Shown one piece after another: positions 25,106 through 36,362 of a DNA stretch of 64,000 nt (the stretch's first letter is position 1; each line of letters opens with the position of its first letter). Below the pieces are notes generated by a model, which had not been told where the DNA came from, ran no database searches, and saw nothing but the letters and a program-made list of their open reading frames with translations. The DNA comes from Ceratodon purpureus. Lineage: Eukaryota > Streptophyta > Bryopsida > Pseudoditrichales > Ditrichaceae. The stretch is from NCBI GenBank assembly GCA_014871385.1, contig CM026424.1:11813115-11877114 (forward strand). Direction: 5' to 3'. The translations under genes and the position numbers were made by a program.

Positions 25106-26828
25106 TAATTGGAAGGATCATTTGATCGAGGATCAAGGAACATTTTAATTGTGGTGGATTTGTGGCTCTTTCTAAGAGATATATAAATCCACAACCAACT
25201 GACCTTGTGCATCAAATGACATCAAATGAAGAACTACTGCACACTAAATTACCAAAATGACTAATAAAACACTGACCAGGCCAATGTTTAACAGCCAACC
25301 ACTTTGCCAATGAAATAACTTTGTAGCTTTGGATTTTTCTTGAGATGTTGTTTTGGGATCTAGATGGCAATAAAGTAGAGTGACTGGGCACAATAAATGC
25401 ATTTCAATACTATCGGGCATTAGTGCCTAAAAGTTCTACAGAATAATGAGCAAAACAAGGAAACTCAAAGTGTCATGTTAGAGGAAGTTGTGAAACTTCC
25501 TGTGGCTCTCGTGTGGTTTGGGCCTTGATCTTACGACCTGATGCAACTGCAAACTACAATGTTGATCTTTCAGTTTCTTACCCTCTAAAATTGAAAGGCG
25601 ACAAAATTACCAAAAATCTTCAAAATTGGCCTTTTTGGTACAAGGTGTATTTTTTTGAAGCTTTGATGTATTTTGGAGGAAAATAACTATAGGATCTAGT
25701 ATTTTACTTGTACATGTACATTTACTACAAATCTTAGATTCAAAATCCTTACCTTACCATTTGTGAGATTGTAATAATATTTAAAGTTGGAAAAAAGTTT
25801 TTTTTCCTTCTTCTGGCAAAATGGATTTGAAGTGTTTCGTGAGCCAAAAATCAATTTCAAAAGTAAATTTTACTTGAAGCTCTTCAAATTCTTGTTCCTA
25901 GGTGGATTAGAAATATGTCCATGCACGTTTTACCCTCATACAACCTTTAAAAATGCTTAAATTCAAATGCAAAGGCTAGTCTTTCATAGTAAAAAAAGAC
26001 ATGTAGAGATATATTGGATTGAAAATCCAAGCCATAAGATCATGTCTGAAAATTATATTTACATGTACCAAAAATAAACTTGAAAAAAAAAATCTCAAAT
26101 TTTTGGTGAATTTTGAAATTTATTGTGATCTAAATAGTTTTGGACAAATTTTGAGGATAAATGAGCATATACTACAGTTTTGGGCAGATTTACAAAATAG
26201 TATTTTCAAACTTTGACAGTGAATATATGAGGACTTTTGAAGCATGAATTGCCTTGTTGGAAACGAATGGAAAAACTCCAGGGTCAACAAAAATATCCAA
26301 CTTCACACAAACTATATTTAGTAATTGAGATTGACCAAAGTCAAGTCGACCTTGATAGGGCTCTTTTCAAATTTAGAGGTTCGGTAAGGTAAGAATACCA
26401 AAAATAGTGAAAATAAAAGGTAATTCGACCAAAAAGAATGGAGTTAGGAATTATGTGAAATTTTTTTGAGATGAATAAGAAGAAATGAAGAATGCAGGTT
26501 GTTTTGTATTTTTATTCCCCATAAATAATTCTCAAGAGTTTCTCAAAGTGGGAAGTTGATCAAACCCCCTTCTTGTATACTAGACTTTTCCTAAACCAAA
26601 CGTGATGGTGTTCTAAAACGGTTCACTAACATCATGGAAAAATGGACATAAGAAAACCACAATTGACATTATGTGGCAAATCCTCATTGGTCCACCAAAA
26701 CTTGGTTGCTCATGCAAAAATTCTCCGTTTTCAGTCCACCGTGTCCCTGTTTCACTGTACCTCTACTGCACGCCTCATGGGCGTTAACGGTTTATGGTAT
26801 TCCTACCTTACATAGAACGCACCATTCT
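25106..26828. other. AT-rich spacer downstream of the F-box gene
   Basis: No coding frame with recognisable content. The right part presumably contains the 3' UTR of the minus-strand F-box gene. Confidence 0.4.
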
Positions 26829-28058
26829 TTAAGGAACAACATCCCATTGGAGCTCACACATTAGATCCCTACGCCAGCATGTATCAAGTTTATACCACGG
26901 AAAGATTTGATGCCATTTCCCAGTAGAGAGGTCATACGACCATTGCTCATGCCGGATACTATCAGCATAAAACTTGGCAACTACCAGCAGAAAACCCTTG
27001 CATGCAAACAAATCTCGCAGATAGAGCGTGGTTACCTGAGGAAACCTGACTGAGTCGGTACTGCGATGATCTTTCACTTTCAACCATCTTGCTCCACTCT
27101 CCAGATATTGAAACTCTGCGAAAAACCACTCTACACCGCAATCGAGTCTACCTCCTTCGTTTGCATTCGGTTCTTCCCGACACAAAGCAAAGACCCGACC
27201 TTGCACGAGTGCACATTGGTTCATACCAACGTAATTCCCGTCTCTAAGTAGATCAGCAACGTCTGCTGGAATCTCAAGGTGATAGCCTTTTGCGCAATCA
27301 TACACACAAGGTCTCCCATGATAGTCAGTGATAAACTCTCGAAGGAACAGGTCTCGAAATCCTGGAAAGTATCTTTTCTCTGCCAGGTTTGCGCTAGTCC
27401 AGGCCCCAGTGTTGGAATGGGAGACCTCGGCTACAAGGCCTCCACCATTTGGGTCGGTGCTGACAATCAGCACTTGGTAGCACTTGCTGACGCGATCCAT
27501 CACGAGGTGCAGCATCTCGGGTGGACGCTTACAGTGAGAGTGGAGAGGAAGTTCTCTCACAACGCGAGTTAATGGATTGCAAACCAAAACAATAACAGAC
27601 GCGGAAGCAATGCAAGCCAAGTCCTCCTCGTCGGCCGTGCAAGCAAAGCACACCAAGCCTCCATCAGAAGCGCTCTTCGTAAGGTAATTATTCGGCCGCT
27701 TGGATCCAGTGTCAATTTGCATTTCATGACAGGTACCAGATCTTTCGTGGCAGAAATAATTTGGCGGTCTCAAATCATACAGCCTAACATTGAAGCTCCG
27801 GGAGACGCTGTAAGACAAGGGAGTGATAATTGCGAACATCTTGGGATGCGCATCTGTACACACCTGCTTGAAATCATGGGAGTTTAGGATCCTGTTCCAT
27901 TGCTTGGACAGGCATCTAAGGCGAATGATATCTGCCAACGGTAGACGTGCGAAGACGCGCTGCAACAACTCCTCCGGGAGATCACTCCATATTGCAGGGT
28001 TCACTATTGACTTTCCACGTTTGGTATCCTCCATAGTATCTATATTACAAATGAGCAT
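26829..28058 (-). CDS. F-box protein (moss-type, with a galactose-oxidase/kelch-like C-terminal region)
   Basis: A single-exon frame of 409 codons counted from the first in-frame ATG (28056-28058). The frame stays open 12 bases further upstream, but only with a non-ATG codon. Residues about 24-62 form an F-box: Trp-Ser-Asp-Leu-Pro-Glu-Glu-Leu-Leu, then Val-Phe-Ala-Arg-Leu-Pro and Arg-Leu-Arg-Cys-Leu-Ser-Lys-Gln-Trp. The F-box contacts SKP1 in SCF ubiquitin ligases. The rest has the repeated hydrophobic-aromatic pattern of plant F-box-associated propeller regions (for example Cys-Asn-Pro-Leu-Thr-Arg, and Trp-Ser-Tyr-Asp near residue 380), which would bind the substrate. A later in-frame ATG (28032-28034) would also keep the whole F-box. 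Substrate unknown. GC content is well above the flanking spacers. Confidence 0.88.
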   Translation of the reverse strand: MLICNIDTMEDTKRGKSIVNPAIWSDLPEELLQRVFARLPLADIIRLRCLSKQWNRILNSHDFKQVCTDAHPKMFAIITPLSYSVSRSFNVRLYDLRPPNYFCHERSGTCHEMQIDTGSKRPNNYLTKSASDGGLVCFACTADEEDLACIASASVIVLVCNPLTRVVRELPLHSHCKRPPEMLHLVMDRVSKCYQVLIVSTDPNGGGLVAEVSHSNTGAWTSANLAEKRYFPGFRDLFLREFITDYHGRPCVYDCAKGYHLEIPADVADLLRDGNYVGMNQCALVQGRVFALCREEPNANEGGRLDCGVEWFFAEFQYLESGARWLKVKDHRSTDSVRFPQVTTLYLRDLFACKGFLLVVAKFYADSIRHEQWSYDLSTGKWHQIFPWYKLDTCWRRDLMCELQWDVVP

Positions 28059-28960
28059 GGTTTGTCTCACACGACGGTTCCGTTATGGAATCCGTTGAGG
28101 AGACAAGTGCGGTCAATGTGCTCATCGGCACACGGGTCTCACTAGTCCTCTTCCAATGTAGCAACCTCGACAATAAAAAACCATCCCATCAAATGAATTC
28201 CCTTATGTAAGAGGCTTTCAAAGTTCCTCACACTCTCTCTCTCTCGACCTGTGTCCTTGAAAGGAGCAATTACAGTCAAAATACTGTAAGCGAAGAGAAG
28301 GTTGGCTGAGGAATCCTCGGACACTATGGACTCTGCATTCTGCTTAAGGTAGACACACACCTCTGAACCATTCCATACAGCAATTTAGTATGTGGAAGAA
28401 TCAGAGAAAAAATATTTTTTCACTTTTTGTGTACACCATATCTTGAAGTTTGCAAAAAAGTTTGCAAATCCTGTTTTCCACATTACAAGTCATCACATAC
28501 AAAACCCTCACCACCATCAACAGTCCTAAAAATCCAAATCCACACGCTCTCCTCAAACCAAACTACACTCACACCTCAGGAGCTCACATTCCCTTCCACC
28601 AGTCGCAACTACAATTCCAACTCCCAGCACTACACGCGATTATGCGAAGTACCGAGCAACAGATCGAAAAAGAATGACAGGGCAGGTGAGACGGTTACAG
28701 TAGTACCTGAGAGGGAGAGGCTCTGGGAGAGAGAGAGCTCCGGTGCAGGGGAGGGAAGGAGGGTGACAACGGTGGCAGGGAGGCCGGCGGGCGTATAAGA
28801 ATGGCAGGGCAGAGCGGACGGCGATGGCGATGGCGATGGCGATAGCGGAGTTCCCGCCCGCAGATGAACCGCAAATCACCTACTTAAAATTACTCCCTGT
28901 CTCCTCTCCGGATGGATGTCAGAGATTTAGGGTTTCACCAAACTGGCATCACAGCACCAA
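28059..28960 (-). promoter_or_regulatory. Probable 5' UTR and promoter region of the F-box gene
   Basis: Upstream of the F-box start the GC content is raised, with a GCGATG hexamer run at 28821-28848 and purine-rich GAGAG stretches. Overlapping frames of 70-120 codons here show no domain. Promoter assignment is inference from position and composition. Confidence 0.35.
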
Positions 28961-28965
28961 ATAAT

Positions 28966-29010
28966 TCTCTCTCTCTCTCACTCTCTCGCTGACTCTCTCT
29001 CTCTCTCTGT
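28966..29010. repeat. CT/GA microsatellite
   Basis: A near-continuous run of CT dinucleotides with a few interruptions. Such tracts are common close to plant transcription starts. Confidence 0.7.
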
Positions 29011-30079
29011 GGCGGAGTATGTGAGTAGTGTGGTGTTGTCTTTGGAGTTCTTAAGTTACTCTTGTCTGTGGGTGGAGTTGGGGTTGATCTGTTCGAAGCT
29101 AGTTTGACAAAGGAGGAAGTATTTGTAAGTGCACTAGTATGTAGGACCGTTTAGATTGGACATACCCTAAAAAAAGGTGTTCATCTTTAGTCTTTTTGCT
29201 TTTTATTCCAAAATTAGTTTTAATCCGTAGATTTTTTCTACCTCTTACTCCTATATTTGGAGTAAACTTATCTTTTAATCATCTAAATACGCTACTTTTA
29301 ATACATTTAGTTAATTTCAATGCATTTTGTTGATTTCAATGCGTTCCAAAATGTTTTGGCTTTTTGGCTCTCGAAGGTGGGCTTCAAGCTCTTTTATTGG
29401 CCCAAATTCATTTGAAATTCACACAAGTGGATTTGATTATAGATATAGATATGTAAAATTCTAAGAATAAAACAACCTCTTTACTATAGAAAAAGGTTCT
29501 CAACAAAGATTTACCTTTAAAGGAACCTTTACCTTCTTATACAAAGCTTAAATTCATATCTTGAGTTTTTCACTTTAGGAATTGAGTTTATTCTCTTTAC
29601 TTTTCCTACTATAGAATTAAATATTGTCTTTTTAATTTTCTTTTCTCAAAAATAGATAAGTCCATAGATCTTTAAAATCTTCAACATTTAAAATCGATGT
29701 GCACCTTAAATTGACAAGCAATGATATCTTCGCAGGTTCTTAGAACTTCATTATTATTTCCTCATTTTGTAAATTTCAATAAGGTAGTAGGGAGTGAATT
29801 ATGTATAAATGTTTGGATTATGTTTGTTGTATGGATTAAATCTATGGATTATGTTTGTTGTATGGGTTAAATCTATGGATTATGTGTTTATTTTAATTCA
29901 ATGTAAGTGTCTTGGATCACTTACCTAGAACATGATGAATTTACAAATAACTTTAATGTACAATATGTGCCAGTAGTGTAGACATTAGTAAAGTATATTG
30001 CATATACTGTGATGATTGGCATTAACCAGTTGCAATGTATTTTGCAACTTAAAAACTGAAGTTGGATCAGATTGACACA
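29011..30079. repeat. Spacer with a 31-bp tandem repeat (29815-29888)
   Basis: The unit begins GGATTATGTTTGTTGTATGG and recurs about 2.4 times with period 31 (starts at 29815, 29846 and 29877). The rest is AT-rich spacer, and presumably the 3' UTR of DNAI7 near 30 kb. Confidence 0.6.
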
Positions 30080-33000
30080 TTATGGTCCAAAGGAAAACAA
30101 TCTGAGAGCATACATCAATGCATTTACACTATTTGTGAAAGCCACATTTCCATTTTCCATCTTCGCTTGTGATGTGCCCAAACAGTTGCCTCGTAAAGCA
30201 ACCAGCATAGCTGCATTGTACTGCATTGTTCACCAAATGGAAGTTAAATCAACATGTTGAAGTAGATTTCAAATACTTCTCAGACATAGGAGCTGGTTAG
30301 ATTGAAATGGAACACAAACTTATTTGTAACACAGTTCAGACCTTCTTTTGGTTGCAAAGCATTAAGCTGAAGGAAGCTCTACACATTGAAAAGAAATCAG
30401 ATCCATAAATCTAGCATTGGATAGCAATGCTTACCGTTGCATATTTGTCTGCAAGCACCGCGTCTACTTTTTCCTTATAATCTGGGAGTTTATCAGAATG
30501 GTCTATCAACACACATCCTTTATGCAAGTAATTTACTGTCTTCACCAGCTTGCTCTGAGTCCGCCATATAACATAGCCACAATATGCATTACATCAAGTG
30601 TCATTACATTCTTTTACAAATTGGAAATAGCTTATTACAGAGTGCAACTCAACCTTTTTCCCTTAAGACAAATGAAATTTTGTTAACGTGGACGGCTTAG
30701 ATGATTATAGGCATATTTAGAGAAGAATTTAAATTGCAAAACCATTGCAGAGGACTTTTTATTAATAATACCTTTTCAAGTGTAGGAGGATAAAGAAACT
30801 CTGGGATCTCCTGAATGCGCACAAGGATATGATTGGCATCCTTGGTCTTGTTCAACGGGTTGCTAGCAAGAGTGAACGCAGGGATGGCTAGTGCAGCATC
30901 GCGACAAGCCTTAATTTCTAATTCAGCATTCTGGAAACGTCATGCTCACACAAGTTGATTGTAAATGTTCACAAGGTAATCACTATTACACAATAACAAA
31001 AGGCCAGAAAACAATTATGATTGATCAATCAATCTACTTCATATACATCCGTCAAGAGCATGATACAACATGAGCTAACAGTCGAGATTTCTAACAAGGT
31101 AAAGGAGTTCTATCTTGCATAAGCAAATAGTTGCAGGATGACGTGGTTTGAATCAAGCGTTGAACATCACTAACCTTGACTTTAACGCCGCAATATTGAG
31201 CATCATCGTCCTCTGGCATTATTTGCAGTCCACGCCGTGACAATTGCTGTTGGGAATACAGTGCATGGAAGGGTTGACATTCAAATCAAGCTACTGAACT
31301 GTGGAAATTGAGGGTTTTTGGTTTTTAATTTGATTTCATTAGAAAAAATTTATGCACTACCATATTGAGATTTATTCAACCAACTGAAAACTATGGATTG
31401 CCAAGAGTCCGTTCAAGTCTATACAACCTGAAGTAGAACTTTAGGAGGAAACTGTTGAGTCAACAGATCTGCGACCACTGGAAAACTGGGCTGCACCAAT
31501 TGACACCATCCGTCACCAACTTTGAACACAACTTCTGACATTACCGTCTTCAGAGTGAATAACGCCGTTTTTTCGGACGTGGGTCGGCAATTCCATGACT
31601 TGTAAGGATACTCTCTTACCCGACTCTATCCATGCAACCATGATTCAACATTGGAACACGTTAGAATCCTCAGTCAGAGTCAAATTGGTTCATCAGTCCT
31701 GTGCACTCAGCACGTTTCAAGTTCAAAGTAATTTGTCATAGAACAGTTCGAGCACATTTCATATTCTTTGCGATGTTCTTTTCTATTTTATCGTAGCTTA
31801 CTAATAAAAAACCTGAAATGGGCAAGAACTAACCTGTATAACAGCATGTGGCTTGGCTTTGGTGGTTTGAAATAGAACTTTGAAAGTTTCGTGGTTGTAT
31901 GCAATATCTGATACACCTTCTGTTTGCCATGTCTCTGTTATCTGCCCGACATCATGAGAAGCAGTTACCCATTCAGAAGTCACAGCAGATTTATGACTCT
32001 AGAAGGAGCCGGGCATACATGAGAACGAACTAGCTGATGGAGCAACTATTCAATATGCTGCGTCTTACTATTCACTGGCATGGAAAATGACAGTACCGTG
32101 TCCCACCATCCAATCTCTGGATTGGGGTTCCAATGTATAATGAAACTTGGAAGGATAATATCAATCTCAAACGGAAGCAAATTCAGTAGCTGTTGTGCAC
32201 TAGGAGCTGTTTGTCCAACTGCTGGAATTGGATATCCCAGATATTGAATTTCTGTTGATGTTGCCACTGCCAAATACCAATACCATTACACTTGTATTAG
32301 ATATATCAATACAAATGAGGTATCACTTAAGTTGGATGAAGTGAACATGCACATCAAGTGTGCGTACGTGCTCTTCCTTCTTAATTTCAAACAGGATACA
32401 CAGGTGAGAGTGGTCAGCCTTAATTAATAAAATTCCCGTTTTCTCACAACAAAGACTTGAGTTCATGTACACAAATAACTCGAAAGAAAACAAACATTCT
32501 TCTCCCTTTACGATGCTGAAGTTCCAGCTTCCAAGGATCGATCTAACCAGTTCTTTTTTCCACTTTCGGAAAAAGTTTCTGTGAGCCTCAAAAACTGGCA
32601 TATGTGACCGTACTTCAGGGGGGGACAGGGTGAATGCAATGTGATTTCTTTCAAATATCAAACTAATTATAAAGGCAGAGACTTAGTACAGTTTTCCAAG
32701 GTCCACTTCTGCACGACTTTAGACTCCGCAGGAATACCCAAGACATCAATGACAAATACACCACCCTGCAGAGATGAACAGAGCTCATGTTGGTGGTTAC
32801 AGTAATCATCATAATTCAAAGTCTCCAACTAGTCGTTAAAGAAAAGAAAACAAACCAATGAAAAGACAACCTCACCAATGGCATGTAGGCGTTCTTAGAT
32901 TTATAAAGAGGGTTGACTGTTTGATGCAGTAGTCGAATGGCTGCATTCGCGAGAGCAAAAGACTTGGGAAGGTTGATGTAGATATCGAGTTCCGGGAGCT

Positions 33001-35583
33001 CAAGCAGTCGAAATCGCGGGTTTTTGATGTGATTAATCCATATGGCTAGCTTCCAGTCACCAACTCTCCCAGTTACAATATTTTTCTCCGTATCTCTATA
33101 TACAGAATACGATTTCTGCGATTCATAGTTTGCGATTGTATTCAGTTCTGTTGTACGCATCAGATGCTACAAATATTTTCAGAAGTTAATAAGGACCATT
33201 CAAAAACTGGAATATAAATCGCAGGTATCAAGGGGCGAGAAAGCACCGTTTACTTGGAGAAGATAGTTTGTGGTCCGATCCATTTTATCAATTCCCAACT
33301 TTTCCAATTTTTGCATAAAGCCCCTATACCTGCATAAACATGGCCAGTACAGATTTTTTTACTCTCGCAACCTTGCAAAGATCCAGAGCTGGCAGATTCA
33401 TGAAGCATGGGATTCTTAAAGCACACATTTTCCAAAACTATGACACGCACTCATATTGAAGATGTCGGATGAAGCAAAAGTATTCCTAGTTCTGTTACTA
33501 CTTAATTCACTCGCTTGATGTTGAAACTATTCTACTATATGTAGGGAAAATTAGTGCCAACTCCTGAAATTTGCTAATGTCACGGTATTAGCTACAAGCA
33601 AGAGTCCATTGACCCGATGACAAGAGATGCACTAAGGTGAGAGGATTACTTAGCAGCCTCTTTGGCATCTCCTTTCTGATCCTCCTGCAAGGCCAGCGCC
33701 TCAGCTTCACCTGCACTCTACGCAACACAAGCAAAACTCTGTTCCCATTGATAGCCACTATTTACAATTCGATCATTTTCGAAGGAGTAATTTTATGAAG
33801 AGGGAATTCTCACCCTAGATGCACAGAGACTACAATGAATATGACCAAAAGGCCTTATTGTGGCCAAAGCCGGAAGACGTGTTGAAGCATAAAACATATG
33901 AAAGACATGACACTTCTGACGTCCATCTTTATGAAAGATAGCCTGATTCTCAATTGGTCTCGTTGCGGTAGCTCTGTAACACTAGATGTAGGGATCAGGT
34001 ACCTTGTAAATGTCGACCAGTGACTTCAAAACAGCATTATAATCAAGATCCAGTGTCTGGGATCCGACTTCCAAATAGGTATTGATAGTCGCTTCTTTTG
34101 CAGCTTGCGGCAATCCAGAAGTGTCCATGAAGAGCTCCCACTGATTTCAGATACACTCAACGAATTTTCGCTCAACATATGAAAACATGAAATTATTTCG
34201 AATTGATTAAGAGATAACAAAAACCTGTCAGCGTGCAACTAGTTCATGCTTCAATTCTCAGACAAAGGCATGAACTAGTTGCAATAATGGTGCGAATGAA
34301 TCACAGAGCATCCTCAACAACAATGCACAAGGAGCACACCTCTTTCTTTGCCAAGGCATCTGCTTCAATCTTCATAAGAGCATCATGATGCTTCTTGAAC
34401 ATCGGTTTCATGCTTTCTGTTTCATCCGCCAATCTCTCCCTCTCTGCCTTCAGCCATGCTTGCTCAGCCTCATAAGCACGCTGAGCTTCCTGTTCTTTTC
34501 TGACTATTTCCATTGTTTCTACGATCAGCCGCTCTGCACTCAAACTTCCTTCATAAGAAACAAAAACACAAGATATAGCCGGAATTCTACTTGAAGTATC
34601 ATTGTGATTCTGCTGTTGGAGTTCTGTGAATCTACATACTAAGTCTACCGGTAATTTGGAGGAAATGATGAGTTTACAGTGCAAACTTCAAGTAGCATAA
34701 TCATAGCATTTGATCCACTCGTAACAATATTCCATCACCCAATCGATGGTAGAGCCTAGTTGATAATTCATGATGCTCTGTAACCCAAAATAAGTCACAG
34801 AGCAGTTCCTCTGCTAGTGGAGCTCATCACGAATACCCAGACATCACCCAATTAGAGCTCCATCTCGCCCCATTCACAATCCCCATGAAAAGATGGGAGA
34901 TGCAAACCTTGCTCGAATCTCTTCGCAATTTCCTCAAATTGAGCTGCACGAAAATGGTACCCATATTAAGTCAACATCAACCATCCTTCTGTATATATTC
35001 CAGATAAATTATAATACAGCTAACAATCGGTTGCTATGAATTATCGGGAGCAAACAGAATGTGAAGCCTTCATCCCCACATAACATTCTCTACCCCACGT
35101 GCTGCACCACAAAGGGAATCAGCGTCTATGGCCAGATACATAAATGTTTAGCAAAAGTTTAGCACTTCGAGACGAGGTGAAGCACTGTTCTAAAACTATT
35201 CATTCTGCAGCAAAAGAATGCCGTGCATGCCTCACTGTAGCTCCTGTAATAGACAAACACAATGCGTACAAATCCAACAGAATCTCGCCTCCTACACGGC
35301 TCAAGAAAAATCCTAACACAGAATGACAGCATGACTCGAAACTCTCGAAGCGCAATGAACAACTGACCGATAAATTCCCAAAAATGACCTTCCTTACTCA
35401 ACAATCAAGCACTAATAATTCTGTAAAAAAACAGTAAAGATAACCAAAAAAAATAAAAATTCACCACATCCAACAACCAATGAAACCCTAAACTCGAAAC
35501 AAAAAAACATACTGAAACAGCAAATTACCCTTTTCAGCCTTCTTAAACGCAGCCAACTCCTTCCCCTTCAACTTCGGAGCCAT
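30080..35583 (-). CDS. DNAI7: Dynein axonemal intermediate chain 7 (CASC1/IC97-like), 15 exons
   Basis: Exons, each with GT-AG junctions in continuous phase: 35529-35583, 34908-34943, 34340-34548, 34003-34140, 33650-33717, 33254-33329, 32876-33166, 32690-32765, 32097-32266, 31834-31998, 31428-31625, 31175-31246, 30772-30930, 30435-30554, 30080-30220. Together they give 657 residues, close to animal CASC1. The first exons are Lys-rich and then a Glu/Arg-rich coiled coil. Family landmarks follow: Asn-Pro-Arg-Phe-Arg in the WINHIKNPRFR stretch, AAIRLLH, the Gly-Gly-Val-Phe-Val-Ile-Asp exon, Trp-Gln-Thr-Glu-Gly-Val-Ser-Asp-Ile-Ala-Tyr, Tyr-Lys-Ser-Trp, and the C-terminal Asn-Ser-Val...Leu-Arg-Leu-Phe-Ser. 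In Chlamydomonas, IC97 belongs to inner-arm dynein I1/f; here it should act in sperm flagella. It is absent from flowering plants. The start at 35581-35583 gives the Met-Ala-Pro-Lys N-terminus. Confidence 0.9.
34235..34282. repeat. Perfect 15-bp inverted repeat in DNAI7 intron 3
   Basis: GCAACTAGTTCATGC (34235-34249) is followed 18 bases later by its exact reverse complement (34268-34282). It lies wholly inside the intron between 34140 and 34340 and could form a hairpin in the pre-mRNA. Confidence 0.8.
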
Positions 35584-36362
35584 GCCTCCAAACCAACTTC
35601 AGATCACAACCAACAAACGCACCAATCCTGAACAGAACCCCCTCCAAAATCCTCCGCCTGGATCAAAACCACCCAAACAACGACCACTTATCCAAAAACT
35701 TCGCAGCAAAGACCCATCACAACATCATCATCAAGACGTGAAGCTACTCGCCTCCGGCAAAGAACAACACCAACACCAGAAACCCACTTCGCAACCACAT
35801 CGCATGAAACGAATCAGGAGTGAAATCCGTTTCACCGGAAGGCTAACTAACTACCTCGGCAACCCATCCACAGTCCGCCAACTCACCCCAGTATCAACCA
35901 TGTCACCATGCATCAACCTCGTTGTGATGTGCGCAGCCGCACAAGTGGACGGGAATGCCATCGTCTCCTATTCAATCGCAAGCATTCGTCAAAACCATCT
36001 TCACCACATCAATCCAGGTTTTGGGAAATCCAAACATGTTACACGACCAGGAATCGGAATGAAAGCACCATCTCTGGAACGCATCATCAAGAGCTCGTGA
36101 GTAAGGTAATGCTCTTCTTCTCTGAATGGTTTTGTAGCTGCAGATTGTGTCTCTGCATGTGGGATATGTTGGATATGGTTCAGGTTCTACGTTGGATATG
36201 GTGTAAGTCATCGAGAGATATGTGGTTTTTGTTTGTGTATGTGATGGAGTTTGTTTTGACACTAGAAGAGGTGGTTGCATTGAAGATGGTGGAGTTTTGG
36301 TGGTGAATGAGGAGCTGCGGGTGAGTGGAGAGTGTTTGGGAGAGTGGGATTTGGAGGCCGTC
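35584..36362. promoter_or_regulatory. Shared upstream region between divergent DNAI7 and TGD2
   Basis: The two start codons (35583 on -, 36363 on +) lie head-to-head 779 bases apart, so this interval must hold both 5' UTRs and both promoters. A 172-codon plus frame starting at 35582 overlaps DNAI7 exon 1. It is Pro/Gln/His-rich with no domain, and I treat it as chance. Confidence 0.6.

Noticed and set aside
35582-36100. 172-codon plus-strand open frame
   Set aside because: It overlaps DNAI7 exon 1 in antisense and the shared promoter, is Pro/Gln/His-rich and shows no domain; most likely the chance product of a C/A-rich stretch.
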